Part shown: positions 15,044 to 24,580 of the stretch, piece after piece | Layout: every line of letters starts with the position of its first letter | Position numbering within the stretch: position 1 is the first letter of the stretch | NCBI RefSeq assembly: GCF_900142645.1 | Contig: NZ_FRBP01000002.1 | Span: 124,001 to 188,000 of the forward strand | Origin: Eubacterium callanderi | GTDB taxonomy: Bacteria; Bacillota; Clostridia; Eubacteriales; Eubacteriaceae | DNA length: 64,000 nucleotides | Direction: 5' to 3' | The notes under the pieces: model-generated | What the model was told of the DNA's origin: nothing | Database searches by the model: none | The model's input: only the letters and a program-made list of their open reading frames with translations | Position numbers and translations under genes: made by a program

Positions 15044-16390
15044 ATGAATACAACCCTTACGCTCAATAAAGCAATCCAGAACCTCTCAAAGGCCATTCAA
15101 ATAAAAACAATTTCCAACAGGCCCGGACGTGTACCAGACTATCAGCCTTTCGATGATTTTATTGTCTTCTTGAAGGAGGCCTACCCTATCTGCCACGAGC
15201 ATCTTGAGCACACCCGTGTGAATAATTATGGACTGGTTTACCGCCTGAAGGGTAAAAACCGCGATGCAGAGCCCTTGCTTTTTCTGGGGCATTATGATGT
15301 TGTTCCGACCGCCCAGGGCAGCGAATCGAAATGGACCTACCCGCCTTTCAGCGGTACTGTTGCCGATGGCTATATCTGGGGGCGCGGTGCTTTAGACGAC
15401 AAATTCCAAATTATTGCTCTTTTCGAAGCACTGGAACGCTTTATTACCATGGAGCAGCAGCCTGAGCGTGATGTTTATCTCGCCTTTGGATTTGATGAGG
15501 AGGTTGGCGGAAACCTTGGCGCCTCCCGGATTGCTTCCTTTTTCAAGTCGCAGAATATTCAATTTGACTGTGTGCTGGATGAAGGCGGAATGTGTATTGA
15601 AGATCTTTTCCCGCAGATTAACCGCCCAATGGCGACTGTCGGCGTCGGCGAAAAAGGGCAGGCCAACTTAAGGGTTACCTTCTCACAGAAGGGCGGGCAT
15701 TCCGCTGTGCCTTCACCGGGCAGCGCTATCTATCAGCTTTCAAGGCTTCTGGTCAGCATCGAAGACCATCCTATGCCTCCGCACCTCACCGAGCCGATTA
15801 AACAGCTGCTCAAAAAGGTCTCACCGGATGTCCATGGTAAAAGACGTCGTTTTTACGACCATATTGAGCTTTTAAAGCCTGCGCTCTATAAAGAGCTCTC
15901 AAAAGTACCCATGACAAACGCCATGATAAGAAGCACCATTGCTCCAACCATTCTGCAGGGCAGTGATATGGCTAATGTACTTCCAGGAGAGGCATCTGCT
16001 ATTTTAAACTGCCGTATACTCCAGGGCGATACTGTGGAGGATATGATCCGGCATATCACCAGGCTCTGTGGCAAGAAAAAACCGGATTTTGAAATTTTGA
16101 TGAATCATCCCCCTTCTGCATTCTCGGAAACTGATACCCAAGCCTACAGGCATCTGGAAGCCTGTATTTCTGTTATCTTCCCTGGCGCAGAAACGACGCC
16201 GACCATTTCACTGGGCGGAACAGACGCGCGTAAATACGATATTGTATCAAAAAATATTTATCGTTTTACCCCTGTTCAGGTCACTAAAAGTGAACGTGAT
16301 GCCATGCACAACATCAATGAACGTATTTCCATTGAAAACCTGGGCCGGGCCATTACTTTTTACACCACGTTTATTCAAAATTACCGGTAA
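15044..16390 (+). CDS. M20-family metallopeptidase (carboxypeptidase S/PM20D1-like)
   Basis: A 448-residue di-zinc hydrolase. Zinc and catalytic motifs are visible: GHYDVVPT (about residues 87-94; His88 and catalytic Asp90), GRGALDDK (about 113-120; bridging Asp), FDEEVGG (about 150-156; catalytic Glu and zinc Glu), and the C-terminal LGGTDARKY plus DAMHNINERIS. The dimerisation domain contains SQKGGHSAVPSPGS. The layout matches yeast carboxypeptidase S and mammalian PM20D1 more than PepV or ArgE. It probably cleaves N-acyl amino acids or small peptides in the cytoplasm, since no signal peptide is seen. A TATAAT (15002-15007) lies upstream and a terminator follows. Confidence 0.88.
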   Translation: MNTTLTLNKAIQNLSKAIQIKTISNRPGRVPDYQPFDDFIVFLKEAYPICHEHLEHTRVNNYGLVYRLKGKNRDAEPLLFLGHYDVVPTAQGSESKWTYPPFSGTVADGYIWGRGALDDKFQIIALFEALERFITMEQQPERDVYLAFGFDEEVGGNLGASRIASFFKSQNIQFDCVLDEGGMCIEDLFPQINRPMATVGVGEKGQANLRVTFSQKGGHSAVPSPGSAIYQLSRLLVSIEDHPMPPHLTEPIKQLLKKVSPDVHGKRRRFYDHIELLKPALYKELSKVPMTNAMIRSTIAPTILQGSDMANVLPGEASAILNCRILQGDTVEDMIRHITRLCGKKKPDFEILMNHPPSAFSETDTQAYRHLEACISVIFPGAETTPTISLGGTDARKYDIVSKNIYRFTPVQVTKSERDAMHNINERISIENLGRAITFYTTFIQNYR

Positions 16391-16393
16391 ATC

Positions 16394-16433
16394 TCAAAAG
16401 ACACAGAGGCTTTTCCTTTTGTGTCTTTTTTAT
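16394..16433 (+). terminator. Terminator of the M20 peptidase gene
   Basis: AAAAGACACA pairs with TGTGTCTTTT around a short loop with A/G and C/T flanks, followed by T residues. Confidence 0.85.
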
Positions 16434-16517
16434 TTTTTAAAATTATATAAAAACCGCTTGCGAGTTCTGTTTTACAGCGTTATCATAAGAACAGGTTTAC
16501 ATAATTAGGAGGAGAGA

Positions 16518-17648
16518 ATGTATAAACGTAATTACCGAAACACTGAAGATGCTATCTCAATTTTAGGCTTTGGCTGTATGCGCCTGCCAAAAATCAACCC
16601 GGACAGACCGGAGATTGATGAAGTGGCCGCGCAGGCACTTTTTGACTATGCCTTTGAACATGGCATTAACTATTTTGACACAGCTTTTAACTATCATCAG
16701 CGGCTGTCTGAACCCTTTGTGGGCAAAGCTCTGAAAAAATATCCCCGGGATCAGTTTTATCTTGCCAGTAAGATGCCAGGTTTTCTGGTAAAAGAGGAAA
16801 AGGATGTCGATGAGATCTTTGAAAAGCAGTTAGAAAACTGTCAGGTAGACTATTTTGATTTTTACCTTTGCCATGCGATTTCGGATGAAAGTTTCAAGGT
16901 CTATGATGACTGTAACATTATGGAACATCTGCTGAAGCGCAGGGCTGACGGACAGATCCGCCATCTGGGCTTTTCCTTTCACGGCTCTCCGGAAAAGCTG
17001 GAGGAGCTGGTTGAACGTTACGACTGGGATTTTGTCCAGCTTCAGTTAAACTATGTGGACTGGAATGTTCAGAATGCCAAGCGCCAGTATGAAATTCTTG
17101 ATGCACATGGTCTTCCATGTATTGTCATGGAGCCTCTGCGCGGCGGCACCCTGGCAGTCCTCTGTGATGAGGCGGCTGCTGTTCTTAGAGAGTCTGAACC
17201 AGATAAAAGTCTGGCTTCCTGGGGATTGCGCTATGCTGCCACTCTGCCAAATGTGCTCACTGTGCTCAGCGGCATGTCCGCCATGGACCAGGTCGCTGAT
17301 AATATCTGTACCATGGAAAATTTTGAACCCTTATCCGAATCCGAGATGGCGCTTGTCAACAAGGCCGGTGATATCTTCACTAAAACAAAGACCATTCCCT
17401 GCACTGGCTGCCGGTATTGTATGGACTGCCCCTCCGGCGTAGAGATTCCAGGACTTTTCAAGCTCTATAATGAATATATGCTGGGCGAGGACAAAAATGA
17501 TTTTGTCAACGGCTATAAAGCGCTGGGCCCAGAAAAGCAGGAATCACAGTGTACTGCCTGTGACCAATGTACAGAACATTGCCCGCAGAGCATTGATGTT
17601 CCTGAGGCCTTAAAAAAAGTGACCGCGCTGGCGGAAAAGCTTTTATAA
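16518..17648 (+). CDS. Aldo/keto reductase with C-terminal 4Fe-4S ferredoxin domain
   Basis: A 376-residue fusion. Residues 1-270 form an aldo/keto reductase barrel: LGFGCMRLPK (15-24), FDYAFEHGINYFDTA (about 42-56) with the catalytic Asp, YHQRLSEPFVGKALKK and LASKMPG with the catalytic Lys region. Residues about 290-376 carry two Cys clusters, CTGCRYCMDCP and CTACDQCTEHCP, for [4Fe-4S] binding. Such proteins are frequent in anaerobes and couple carbonyl/alcohol conversion to iron-sulfur electron transfer; the physiological substrate is unknown. RBS AGGAGGAG stands before ATG 16518. A bidirectional terminator follows. Confidence 0.92.
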   Translation: MYKRNYRNTEDAISILGFGCMRLPKINPDRPEIDEVAAQALFDYAFEHGINYFDTAFNYHQRLSEPFVGKALKKYPRDQFYLASKMPGFLVKEEKDVDEIFEKQLENCQVDYFDFYLCHAISDESFKVYDDCNIMEHLLKRRADGQIRHLGFSFHGSPEKLEELVERYDWDFVQLQLNYVDWNVQNAKRQYEILDAHGLPCIVMEPLRGGTLAVLCDEAAAVLRESEPDKSLASWGLRYAATLPNVLTVLSGMSAMDQVADNICTMENFEPLSESEMALVNKAGDIFTKTKTIPCTGCRYCMDCPSGVEIPGLFKLYNEYMLGEDKNDFVNGYKALGPEKQESQCTACDQCTEHCPQSIDVPEALKKVTALAEKLL

Positions 17649-17654
17649 TAAACA

Positions 17655-17698
17655 AAAACCGTCCAGGCTTATCAAACAAGGCCTGAACGGTTGCTTTT
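17655..17698. terminator. Bidirectional terminator between convergent genes
   Basis: AACCGT-CC-AGGC pairs with GCCT-GA-ACGGTT with flanking A and T tracts, shared by the reductase gene and the kinase gene. Confidence 0.85.
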
Positions 17699-17699
17699 A

Positions 17700-20501
17700 T
17701 TATTGATTCATACATTTCTCAATAACATCAATCAATTTGTTAAAATCAATGGGTTTAGAGACATAGTCGTTCATCCCTGCTGCCAACGCTTTAGCCATAT
17801 CCTCCGCAAACGCATTGGCCGTCAGGGCAATAATTGGTATAATTTTTGCTTGAAAATGCTCACAGTCACGGATCTCACGCGCCGCGGTATAGCCATCCAT
17901 GACTGGCATTTGCAAATCCATTAAAATAAGCTGATAAGTGTAAGGCTCTGATTGCATAAAAATTTTAAGTGCTTCCTCTCCATTTTCAGCACATTCCACC
18001 AGATAACCTTTTTCTTCAAGTATTGTCTGGGCAATCTCCAGGTTAAGTGAATTATCTTCGACCAGCAGCAGCTTTATCTTGTCTGCAGCCTTTGATTTCT
18101 GTTTTTGGACATCTGCTCTCTCTGCTGGTTTCTTAATAACATCTGAATGGTCTTCCTCTATTTTCAAATTGAGGGTGACAACAAAGCGGCTTCCTTTCCC
18201 TTTTTCACTTTCAACCTGAATATTCCCCTGCATGGCGGCAACTATCTTTTGTGAAATGGACATTCCCAGGCCCGTTCCCTGGATCTTCTGAACCTGTGGG
18301 TCCTCTGCACGTGAAAAGGGCACAAAAATATAATCCAGAAAATCCTCATCCATTCCAATACCGTTATCCTCAACCGTAAAAACAAAGCTTCCATAGCCCG
18401 ATATTTTTCCTGACACCTCCTGTACTGTTAAAAGGATCTCCCCGCCATTCAAGGTATATTTGATAGCATTGCTGATCAGATTTAACAGTACCTGCCGGAT
18501 ACGTCCAGCATCTCCGATCAATATATTGTGCTCAATATCCTTAATAATCACTGTTAACTCATGATTTTTCTCCGCTGCCTCTGTACGGACCATCGCGCTT
18601 ATGTCCTCGATCACTTCACTGAGGCAGAAAGGTTCCTCTGCCAAAGCGATTTTCCCCTTTTCGATTTTAGACATATCTAAAATTTCATTGATCAATGCCA
18701 GCAGATGCTTGCTGGACAGGTTGATTTTTTCCAGACAATCCTTTACTTTTTGAGGATTATTGATCTGACTGGCCGCTATAGACGACATACCGATGATAGC
18801 ATTCATTGGCGTACGGATGTCGTGGGACATTTGTGCCAAAAAGCTGCTTTTGGCTTCATTGGCTGTTTTTGCTGCTTCGTAAGCGGCAAGAAGTACTTTT
18901 CGGTTCTGCTCTTCCTGTTCCATCTCTTCCAGCTTTTGTTCATTGATGTTCATATTGGCAAAGATGACCTTTGTCACCTCACCATCCCGTATTTCTGCAA
19001 TACTAAAACGTGAACGTACCCAATAAAGCCCATCTGGATAAATTCTCCGAAAGTCAATCTCGTAAACCGGCTGCTCCAATGAGAGCGCATATCTCAAAAA
19101 ATCAGGACTGCCCGCACGATACATTTTTTCCTGATCTGCCTTATAGACATATTCCCTGACAAATTTTGAATAGTACGTGTCAAGACTTCCTTTTGGAAAC
19201 TCACGACGCTTCCGAATAACTTCTTCCTGCCAGATGGCCTCCTCGGTGTTGTTTTCCAAATCAAACAGGTAAATGGAATAATAGCATTGGCATAAATTGG
19301 ACAGTATGTTTTCCCTCTGTTGTGCCTCCTGTTTATCATCAATGTTTCTCAGCATTAATATAATGCGCTCCTCATTGTCCTGGAAAATCCTGACTGCATA
19401 ATAACTGTAATAATGCAGGATTTCTCTCTCTTTATTCCAAAGTCTCAGAACACCTTCAAGATAACCTTTTTTATCATAGCATTGATTGTCAAAGACATTA
19501 TCAAAGGCCTTTTTATCCTCCAACGGCATCATTTTAATTAATTGTTGATAAAAATCTTCATAATTTCCGTGTTTTAGCAAATGAAGCAGTTCGCCATTAT
19601 AGTGAATGCAGTGATACTCAAGCCGTTCAAAATCCAGGCATATAACCAGTTTATAAATCTGTGATAAAGCAATTTGTGTGGTTGTGTCATCAATCTTTTT
19701 TTCCATCTCCACATCTTGCTCATCAAATGCGATAATAACCCACGGATACTCAGGCGAATACTCGGACGAAGGCATGATTTTGGTGCGCCGCCACCTGCCC
19801 TGTCGATTCCGGTACAAGACCTCACTCTGTTTTTCACCACTTCTTATACGGCGCCATATGTTTTCAATCCCCGCCGTTTCCAAAAAAGCTTCCTGGTACT
19901 GCGGTGCTACCTCCGCTATTGTATAGTTTTTTATGAATCCTTCATAGTCCGAAAAATCCATCTGTAATTTTCGAAAAACCTCAGACTGCTTTATCGCTTT
20001 ATAAGTCTTATCCTGAAGATTACACAAAAAGATTCCCGTATAGCTTTTACTGAGCGTCTGTATAATCGTGTCATATTCTCTTTTAAGCATCACTGTATTC
20101 GTGATGTTTTGGTGATAACCTCTCAGACACAGGCCTTTTTTATAATTCCAGTCTCTGACGCCCCCACAACGCACATAGATTCTTCCCCATTTTGGATGCT
20201 GCCAGGGGTACTGTACCTCTGCCCGGTCATCCTGGGCCATTCGCTCTACTGCACTCTCTACTACCGGGTAATAGTCCTCATCAATACGATTATACCACCA
20301 TTCATAACATATCTCCGGTGTGGGGGTTTCGGTAAAACCCAGTAAGTCTAACATCGATTTGTCTGCATACATTCTGGGTTTTGTTCCTTCCTCCAGCTCA
20401 ATAACCCACAGCCCTGTCTGTGCTTCATGCAGCACCTCCTGCATTTTATTCATATCCTTAAAATGGTCAAGCATATCCTTTTCCCTTTCCTCTATCCGCA
20501 T
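17700..20501 (-). CDS. Hybrid sensor histidine kinase with response-regulator domain
   Basis: A 933-residue soluble hybrid kinase with no membrane helix. The first ~530 residues hold several PAS-like domains (for instance GRIYVRCGGVRDW and PDGLYWVRSRFS with the PAC pattern). HisKA follows with the phosphorylated His in MSHDIRTPMNAI (about residue 558). The ATPase domain shows NLISNAIKYT, VEDNGIGM and GTGLGMSIS. The receiver shows LLLVEDNSLN, the phospho-acceptor Asp in LILMDLQMPVMDG (about 862) and the Lys in YVSKPID. There is no HPt or output domain, so phosphate must pass to another protein. The ATG at 20474 (residue 10), preceded by GAGGAAAGG, may be the true start. Ligand is unknown. Confidence 0.92.
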   Translation of the reverse strand: MRIEEREKDMLDHFKDMNKMQEVLHEAQTGLWVIELEEGTKPRMYADKSMLDLLGFTETPTPEICYEWWYNRIDEDYYPVVESAVERMAQDDRAEVQYPWQHPKWGRIYVRCGGVRDWNYKKGLCLRGYHQNITNTVMLKREYDTIIQTLSKSYTGIFLCNLQDKTYKAIKQSEVFRKLQMDFSDYEGFIKNYTIAEVAPQYQEAFLETAGIENIWRRIRSGEKQSEVLYRNRQGRWRRTKIMPSSEYSPEYPWVIIAFDEQDVEMEKKIDDTTTQIALSQIYKLVICLDFERLEYHCIHYNGELLHLLKHGNYEDFYQQLIKMMPLEDKKAFDNVFDNQCYDKKGYLEGVLRLWNKEREILHYYSYYAVRIFQDNEERIILMLRNIDDKQEAQQRENILSNLCQCYYSIYLFDLENNTEEAIWQEEVIRKRREFPKGSLDTYYSKFVREYVYKADQEKMYRAGSPDFLRYALSLEQPVYEIDFRRIYPDGLYWVRSRFSIAEIRDGEVTKVIFANMNINEQKLEEMEQEEQNRKVLLAAYEAAKTANEAKSSFLAQMSHDIRTPMNAIIGMSSIAASQINNPQKVKDCLEKINLSSKHLLALINEILDMSKIEKGKIALAEEPFCLSEVIEDISAMVRTEAAEKNHELTVIIKDIEHNILIGDAGRIRQVLLNLISNAIKYTLNGGEILLTVQEVSGKISGYGSFVFTVEDNGIGMDEDFLDYIFVPFSRAEDPQVQKIQGTGLGMSISQKIVAAMQGNIQVESEKGKGSRFVVTLNLKIEEDHSDVIKKPAERADVQKQKSKAADKIKLLLVEDNSLNLEIAQTILEEKGYLVECAENGEEALKIFMQSEPYTYQLILMDLQMPVMDGYTAAREIRDCEHFQAKIIPIIALTANAFAEDMAKALAAGMNDYVSKPIDFNKLIDVIEKCMNQ

Positions 20502-20583
20502 CCTTTATAAGCTCCCTTCCATATCTTTTGAAGGGATTTTAATATTAAGTTTATTATACTATAAAACCGCATTAAAACCGAAT

Positions 20584-20610
20584 AAAAAAAAACAGGGCAA
20601 TGCCCTGCAT
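20584..20610 (-). terminator. Terminator of the xpaC-telA operon
   Basis: CAGGGCA (20593-20599) pairs with TGCCCTG (20601-20607); on the minus strand it is followed by a T-rich run. Confidence 0.75.
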
Positions 20611-21762
20611 TTATTTTTTAATTTCCAGCAGCTTCTGCTTCAGCTCGCTTTCAATTTTCTGCATTTCAACTTCAGCGGCCTGGCGTTTTTCCCGGCCTTC
20701 AGCCTGAATTCGCAGAACCTCGTCAAAGGTAGAAATCAGTGATTCATTTGTGTGCTTCAAGGTCTCAATATCCACAATACCGCGTTCAGATTCTTTGGCG
20801 GTTTCAATGGTTGCCATCTTAAGGGTATCGGCATTTTTCTTAAGAAGCTCGTTGGTCATATCGGTAACCTGTCTCTGGGCCTCTGCTGCCTGACCCGAAT
20901 GGACAACCCCCAGCGCCAGCACCATCTGGCTCTTCCAGAGTGGAATGGTATTAACGAGTGAAGACTGGATCTTTTCCGCCATCAGAATATCATTATTCTG
21001 AACCAGGCGGATCTGTGGCGCCATCTGCAACGAGATCATACGGGTAAGCTCAAGGTCATGAATTTTCTTTTCAAAGCGGTTACACATGGCTGCCAGGTCG
21101 TTGGCTGCCTGGGCGTCCTCTGGTAAACCGCTGGCCTTAGATTTTTCCACCAGCGCTGGCAACTCTTCGCTCTGCGTTTTAGCCAGCTTCTTTTTACCTG
21201 CCAGAATATACATGGACAGTTCTTTAAAATAGGTTTTGTTAACCTCGTACATTTTATCCAGCATGGCCACATCCTTCATAAGCTGGATCTGATGACCTTC
21301 CAGAATTTCCGATATTTTATTAACATTTGTTTCTGCTGTTGCGTATTTTGCACGCATGGCCGTGATCTTATTGGCGCTTTTTTTAAAAAAGCCGAAAAAT
21401 CCCTTTTCCTCCTCCTGGACGTCAAAGCTTTTGAGCTCAGTGACCATATTGGTGAGCATATTACCAATTTCACCAAGGTCTTTGCTCTTGACGCTGTCCA
21501 ATGCAGTCTCCGAAAAATCAGCAATTTTTTTCTGTGCACCCGCACCGTACTGCATGATCATATTGGAATTGGTAAGCTCAATCTGCTGTGAAAAGTTTTC
21601 CACCATTTGGCGTTCTTCTGGCGTCAGCGTATTTTCATTAAAGGCTGCATCCTCCACAGCTATTTCTTTTACGGTCTCTGGCATCGGCTCCTTTACTTCC
21701 TCAAAGGGGTCAAAAGTCAGGGTCGGCGTAACGGTTTCAAAATCTTTTATTTCATCACTCAT
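20611..21762 (-). CDS. TelA-family toxic-anion-resistance protein
   Basis: A 383-residue cytoplasmic, largely helical protein of the TelA/KlaA family. Landmarks are LTPEERQMVENFSQQI (about 46-61), a GFFGFFKKSANKI segment (about 122-134), LDKMYEVNKTYFKELSMYI and the conserved RMISLQMAPQIRLVQNNDIL (about 238-257). Family members were named for tellurite resistance and also affect antibiotic and cell-wall stress tolerance; the biochemical role is unknown. Its start is one base after the XpaC stop, so the pair is translated together. A terminator ends the operon. Confidence 0.92.
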   Translation of the reverse strand: MSDEIKDFETVTPTLTFDPFEEVKEPMPETVKEIAVEDAAFNENTLTPEERQMVENFSQQIELTNSNMIMQYGAGAQKKIADFSETALDSVKSKDLGEIGNMLTNMVTELKSFDVQEEEKGFFGFFKKSANKITAMRAKYATAETNVNKISEILEGHQIQLMKDVAMLDKMYEVNKTYFKELSMYILAGKKKLAKTQSEELPALVEKSKASGLPEDAQAANDLAAMCNRFEKKIHDLELTRMISLQMAPQIRLVQNNDILMAEKIQSSLVNTIPLWKSQMVLALGVVHSGQAAEAQRQVTDMTNELLKKNADTLKMATIETAKESERGIVDIETLKHTNESLISTFDEVLRIQAEGREKRQAAEVEMQKIESELKQKLLEIKK

Positions 21763-21763
21763 T

Positions 21764-22975
21764 TTACTTTCCTCCAGTGTTAAAGTCTTTTTCTGTCAGG
21801 CCTTCCTGGGCCAGCATGGTTTCAAGTACTGTAATATCGGTTGAGATATCCATTGCCTTGTCCTGATAAAAGCTGTCGAGCAAATTTTCAAAGGCATAAT
21901 TGATGGTGTCCAGTGTCTCCTCGATCTCATGCTTTGCGCTCCGGATATTCTCTCCCTGGATAGGCTCCGCGTCCATTTCACGGTAGGCATTGACCAGCTT
22001 CAGGGTCGTTGGCAGATAGTAGCCCATAAATTTGCGGGTTTCGGGAAGCTCATCTGTATGGTTTTCGACATACTCAAAAATTTTGCAAAGTATGATTTCC
22101 AAACGGTCAAGCTTCTGCGAGATCACTTCCCCTGAAATGGCCTCATTAGCCTCTCGGATCTGTTCTATACTTTCCTTGCCTTCTTCTATGAGCAAACGTG
22201 TTTCTTTGAGAATCGGATTTTGAGCCTCCATTCTCTGCTGCCGTTCTACTTCTTCCTTTAGCCGGCGTTCCTCACGCTCGCGCAGACGGACGCCTTCCTC
22301 ATATTTTTCATAAGCATCGTAGGCTTCATCGCTTAACAGAAGATAAGTTTTTTCATCATTGATCCGCCCTTCCGGGAACATGCCCGAGCGAATCATTCTC
22401 AATAAATCCTTGACGACAAACTTATCATTTTTTCCAACACTGGATGCCAGCTGTTTTACGGAGATATAGGCCTGCCCGTTAAGGGTGCGCACATACTCAT
22501 AAAACCGCTTTACCCGGCCTCTGGATTTTGTTCCTGTTACGGCTAGGATAATGCATATAATCAGCAGGGGGATCAACACCCCCATGGATACGCCCATTGC
22601 AATAAGACTGCCGGATATACCGACGGCAATCCCCACAGCCGCCAGAACAAAGGCGCTGAATCCTATCCCAAAGTACCCCAGGACCATCATAATGATACTG
22701 GATATTTTACCAGCCGGTGACTTTGCCACCGGTGCACGCAGCGGCCGCTCTACCACCTGCGTCTCTGTTTCTGTTTCTTCTTCATCGTCAATCCTGGCAC
22801 TTGTTTCATACCATACGGCTTTACCTCTCTGCACACCTTTTTTTACTTCTTCCAGTGCGCTGTTCACCGTATTGCTTATATTTTTGTTGAGCTGTTTAAA
22901 ATCCGTCGAGTTTATGGCTTCCTTCACAATGGATTTAATTTCCTCGCCAAGATTGGAGTAATCATTCTTAGACAC
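21764..22975 (-). CDS. XpaC-like 5-bromo-4-chloroindolyl phosphate hydrolysis protein
   Basis: A 403-residue membrane-associated protein. The N-terminal ~90 residues are hydrophilic (Asn/Lys-rich, helix-forming); two hydrophobic helices follow at about residues 92-120 and 125-147; then a long charged coiled-coil region with EREERRLKEEVERQQRMEAQ (about 230-250). This arrangement, upstream of telA, matches the XpaC family. The historical name comes from B. subtilis hydrolysis of a chromogenic phosphate and probably does not describe the true role, which seems to be envelope stress together with TelA. Confidence 0.87.
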   Translation of the reverse strand: MSKNDYSNLGEEIKSIVKEAINSTDFKQLNKNISNTVNSALEEVKKGVQRGKAVWYETSARIDDEEETETETQVVERPLRAPVAKSPAGKISSIIMMVLGYFGIGFSAFVLAAVGIAVGISGSLIAMGVSMGVLIPLLIICIILAVTGTKSRGRVKRFYEYVRTLNGQAYISVKQLASSVGKNDKFVVKDLLRMIRSGMFPEGRINDEKTYLLLSDEAYDAYEKYEEGVRLREREERRLKEEVERQQRMEAQNPILKETRLLIEEGKESIEQIREANEAISGEVISQKLDRLEIILCKIFEYVENHTDELPETRKFMGYYLPTTLKLVNAYREMDAEPIQGENIRSAKHEIEETLDTINYAFENLLDSFYQDKAMDISTDITVLETMLAQEGLTEKDFNTGGK

Positions 22976-23080
22976 TTTTTTCCTCCATAATATTCATGCT
23001 GTAAAACAATTATATCCCATAACACTTAAAATAACAATTTGAAATTGCTAAAACAGGCGGTTTGCAAGGTTTTATTAAAC

Positions 23081-23126
23081 AAAAACACAGCCGTCAGAGG
23101 CTAACGCGGCTTTCTGGCGGCTGTAT
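23081..23126 (-). terminator. Terminator of the small alarmone synthetase gene
   Basis: ACAGCCG (23087-23093) pairs with CGGCTGT (23118-23124), with T residues on the minus-strand 3' side. Confidence 0.7.
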
Positions 23127-23128
23127 TT

Positions 23129-23845
23129 TTATCGGATCACCTGATTATGGATATCCTGCATTCTCACATCGGTTTCTGCAATGGTGTCTGCGCACTCCTT
23201 CAGCTCACGGGCCACAGACTCCGGAATGTTGGCAGAATCCACAGCCTTATAACGAAGCTGATGTTCCAGGCTGGCCCAGAAATCCATAGCGATGGTCCGA
23301 ATCTGAACCTCTACCTTGACCATCTCCTTATGGTCAGAAAAAAACACCGGCACCTTTAAAATTAAATGCAGACTTCGGTAGCCGTTGGGCTTTGGCTTTT
23401 TTATATAATCGGTAACACGGACAAGCTCAATATCATCCTGCGCCTTCAAAAGATTTTTAACAGCGTAAATATCTTCAATATACGGACAGATGATACGAAT
23501 CCCTGCGATATCATCCAGATTTTCCCGGGCGGACTGGACGCTCAGGTCAAACCCCTTGCGGTCCAGTTTTTCAACAATGCTTTTGGGCGATTTTACTCTG
23601 GACTGGATGGTGTGGATCGGGTTGCGCTCGTGGGTAGACTGAAACTCGTCATTCAGAATCTCAAGCTTCGTACGAACCTCCTTAATCGCTGCTGTAAAGG
23701 TATTTTCCAAATCATATAATTCCTTGATTAAAGCCTGAGCCACCTCATAGGGGTCTGTGGTATCGTTTCCAACAAATACCTCTGCCTCAACCTTCTTTAG
23801 TATATCCACCATGGGTGTCTTATCGGTTATTTTTGTATTTAGCAT
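23129..23845 (-). CDS. Small alarmone synthetase, GTP pyrophosphokinase (RelQ/YjbM-like)
   Basis: A 238-residue synthetase-only RelA/SpoT-type enzyme that transfers pyrophosphate from ATP to GDP/GTP. Motifs seen are SRVKSPKSIVEKL (ATP-site region), DDIAGIRIICPY (about 110-121, catalytic Asp), KPNGYRSLH (substrate-binding loop) and VEVQIRTIAMDFWASLEHQL with the catalytic Glu. There is no HD hydrolase or TGS/ACT regulatory domain. I use ATG 23845, which has AGGAGAG upstream; the longer frame adds 14 residues without an RBS. The gene stands alone. A degenerate HD-type protein at 36677 is its possible functional relative. Confidence 0.93.
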   Translation of the reverse strand: MLNTKITDKTPMVDILKKVEAEVFVGNDTTDPYEVAQALIKELYDLENTFTAAIKEVRTKLEILNDEFQSTHERNPIHTIQSRVKSPKSIVEKLDRKGFDLSVQSARENLDDIAGIRIICPYIEDIYAVKNLLKAQDDIELVRVTDYIKKPKPNGYRSLHLILKVPVFFSDHKEMVKVEVQIRTIAMDFWASLEHQLRYKAVDSANIPESVARELKECADTIAETDVRMQDIHNQVIR

Positions 23846-23931
23846 ACTATCTCTCCTGTTGTGATTATAAAGCAATCTCAATAACAAACTCTATTTTAAT
23901 ATCTTTCGCTTAATTTTTCATAAAATAAATT

Positions 23932-23964
23932 AAAAAAGCAGACGCTTTTTTCGCATCTGCTTTT
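23932..23964 (-). terminator. Terminator of the azoreductase-like operon
   Basis: AAAAGCAGACG pairs with CGCATCTGCTTTT, with flanking A/T tracts. Confidence 0.8.
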
Positions 23965-23967
23965 ATT

Positions 23968-24573
23968 CTACCATTCTTTTGAGAAGGCTTCAACCTCTAA
24001 ACAGGCATTATTCACGATCTCCTGTGTTTTATCCGGACATTCCTCCATGCCCTGGGCGTAAAGCACAGAGACATCCTTAATCCCACACAGTCCAAGGATT
24101 CCTTTAAGCCAGTCCACACCATAACAGTGCATGATGGGATTATCGGTGTTACAGGTACCGCCGCTGGCCAGCAAAATCAAAGCTTTTTTATTTTCCAGCA
24201 TGCCGACCGGCCCTTTTTCTGTATAGCGAAAGCTTTTGCCTGCGCGCATGACCGCCAGTGAGTAGCTGACCATCTTCGGCGGAACAATCAGGTTCCAATG
24301 CGGCAGTGCAAAAACAGTTCTGTCCGCCGTCATAAATTCCTCACAAAGGTCGTCGATTTCTGTGTAGACGCCATTATCTCCGTCAGACTGCCCATTAAAA
24401 TAAGCAATCAGCTCTTCGTCAATCTCGGGAAGTTCCAGACGGCTGAGATCAATACGCTTAAGCTGATCCTCTGGATGCGCCGCCTGATAGTTTTTCATAA
24501 AAATATCTGCCAGTCTGCAGCTGACTGAATCCTCAGCCAGGGGACTGGCTGTTACAACTAATATTTTTTCCAT
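23968..24573 (-). CDS. Flavodoxin-fold NAD(P)H oxidoreductase (AzoR-like)
   Basis: A 201-residue FMN-dependent quinone/azo reductase-type protein. Visible blocks are ILVVTASPLAEDSVSCRLAD (4-23; phosphate-binding loop), FALPHWNLIVPPKMVSY (about 92-108), GKSFRYTEKGPVGMLENKKA and the glycine loop LLASGGTC. It starts seven bases after the end of the 2-hydroxyacid dehydrogenase gene, so the two form an operon and share a reductive theme. The natural acceptor is unknown. Confidence 0.88.
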   Translation of the reverse strand: MEKILVVTASPLAEDSVSCRLADIFMKNYQAAHPEDQLKRIDLSRLELPEIDEELIAYFNGQSDGDNGVYTEIDDLCEEFMTADRTVFALPHWNLIVPPKMVSYSLAVMRAGKSFRYTEKGPVGMLENKKALILLASGGTCNTDNPIMHCYGVDWLKGILGLCGIKDVSVLYAQGMEECPDKTQEIVNNACLEVEAFSKEW

Positions 24574-24580
24574 TTTTTAC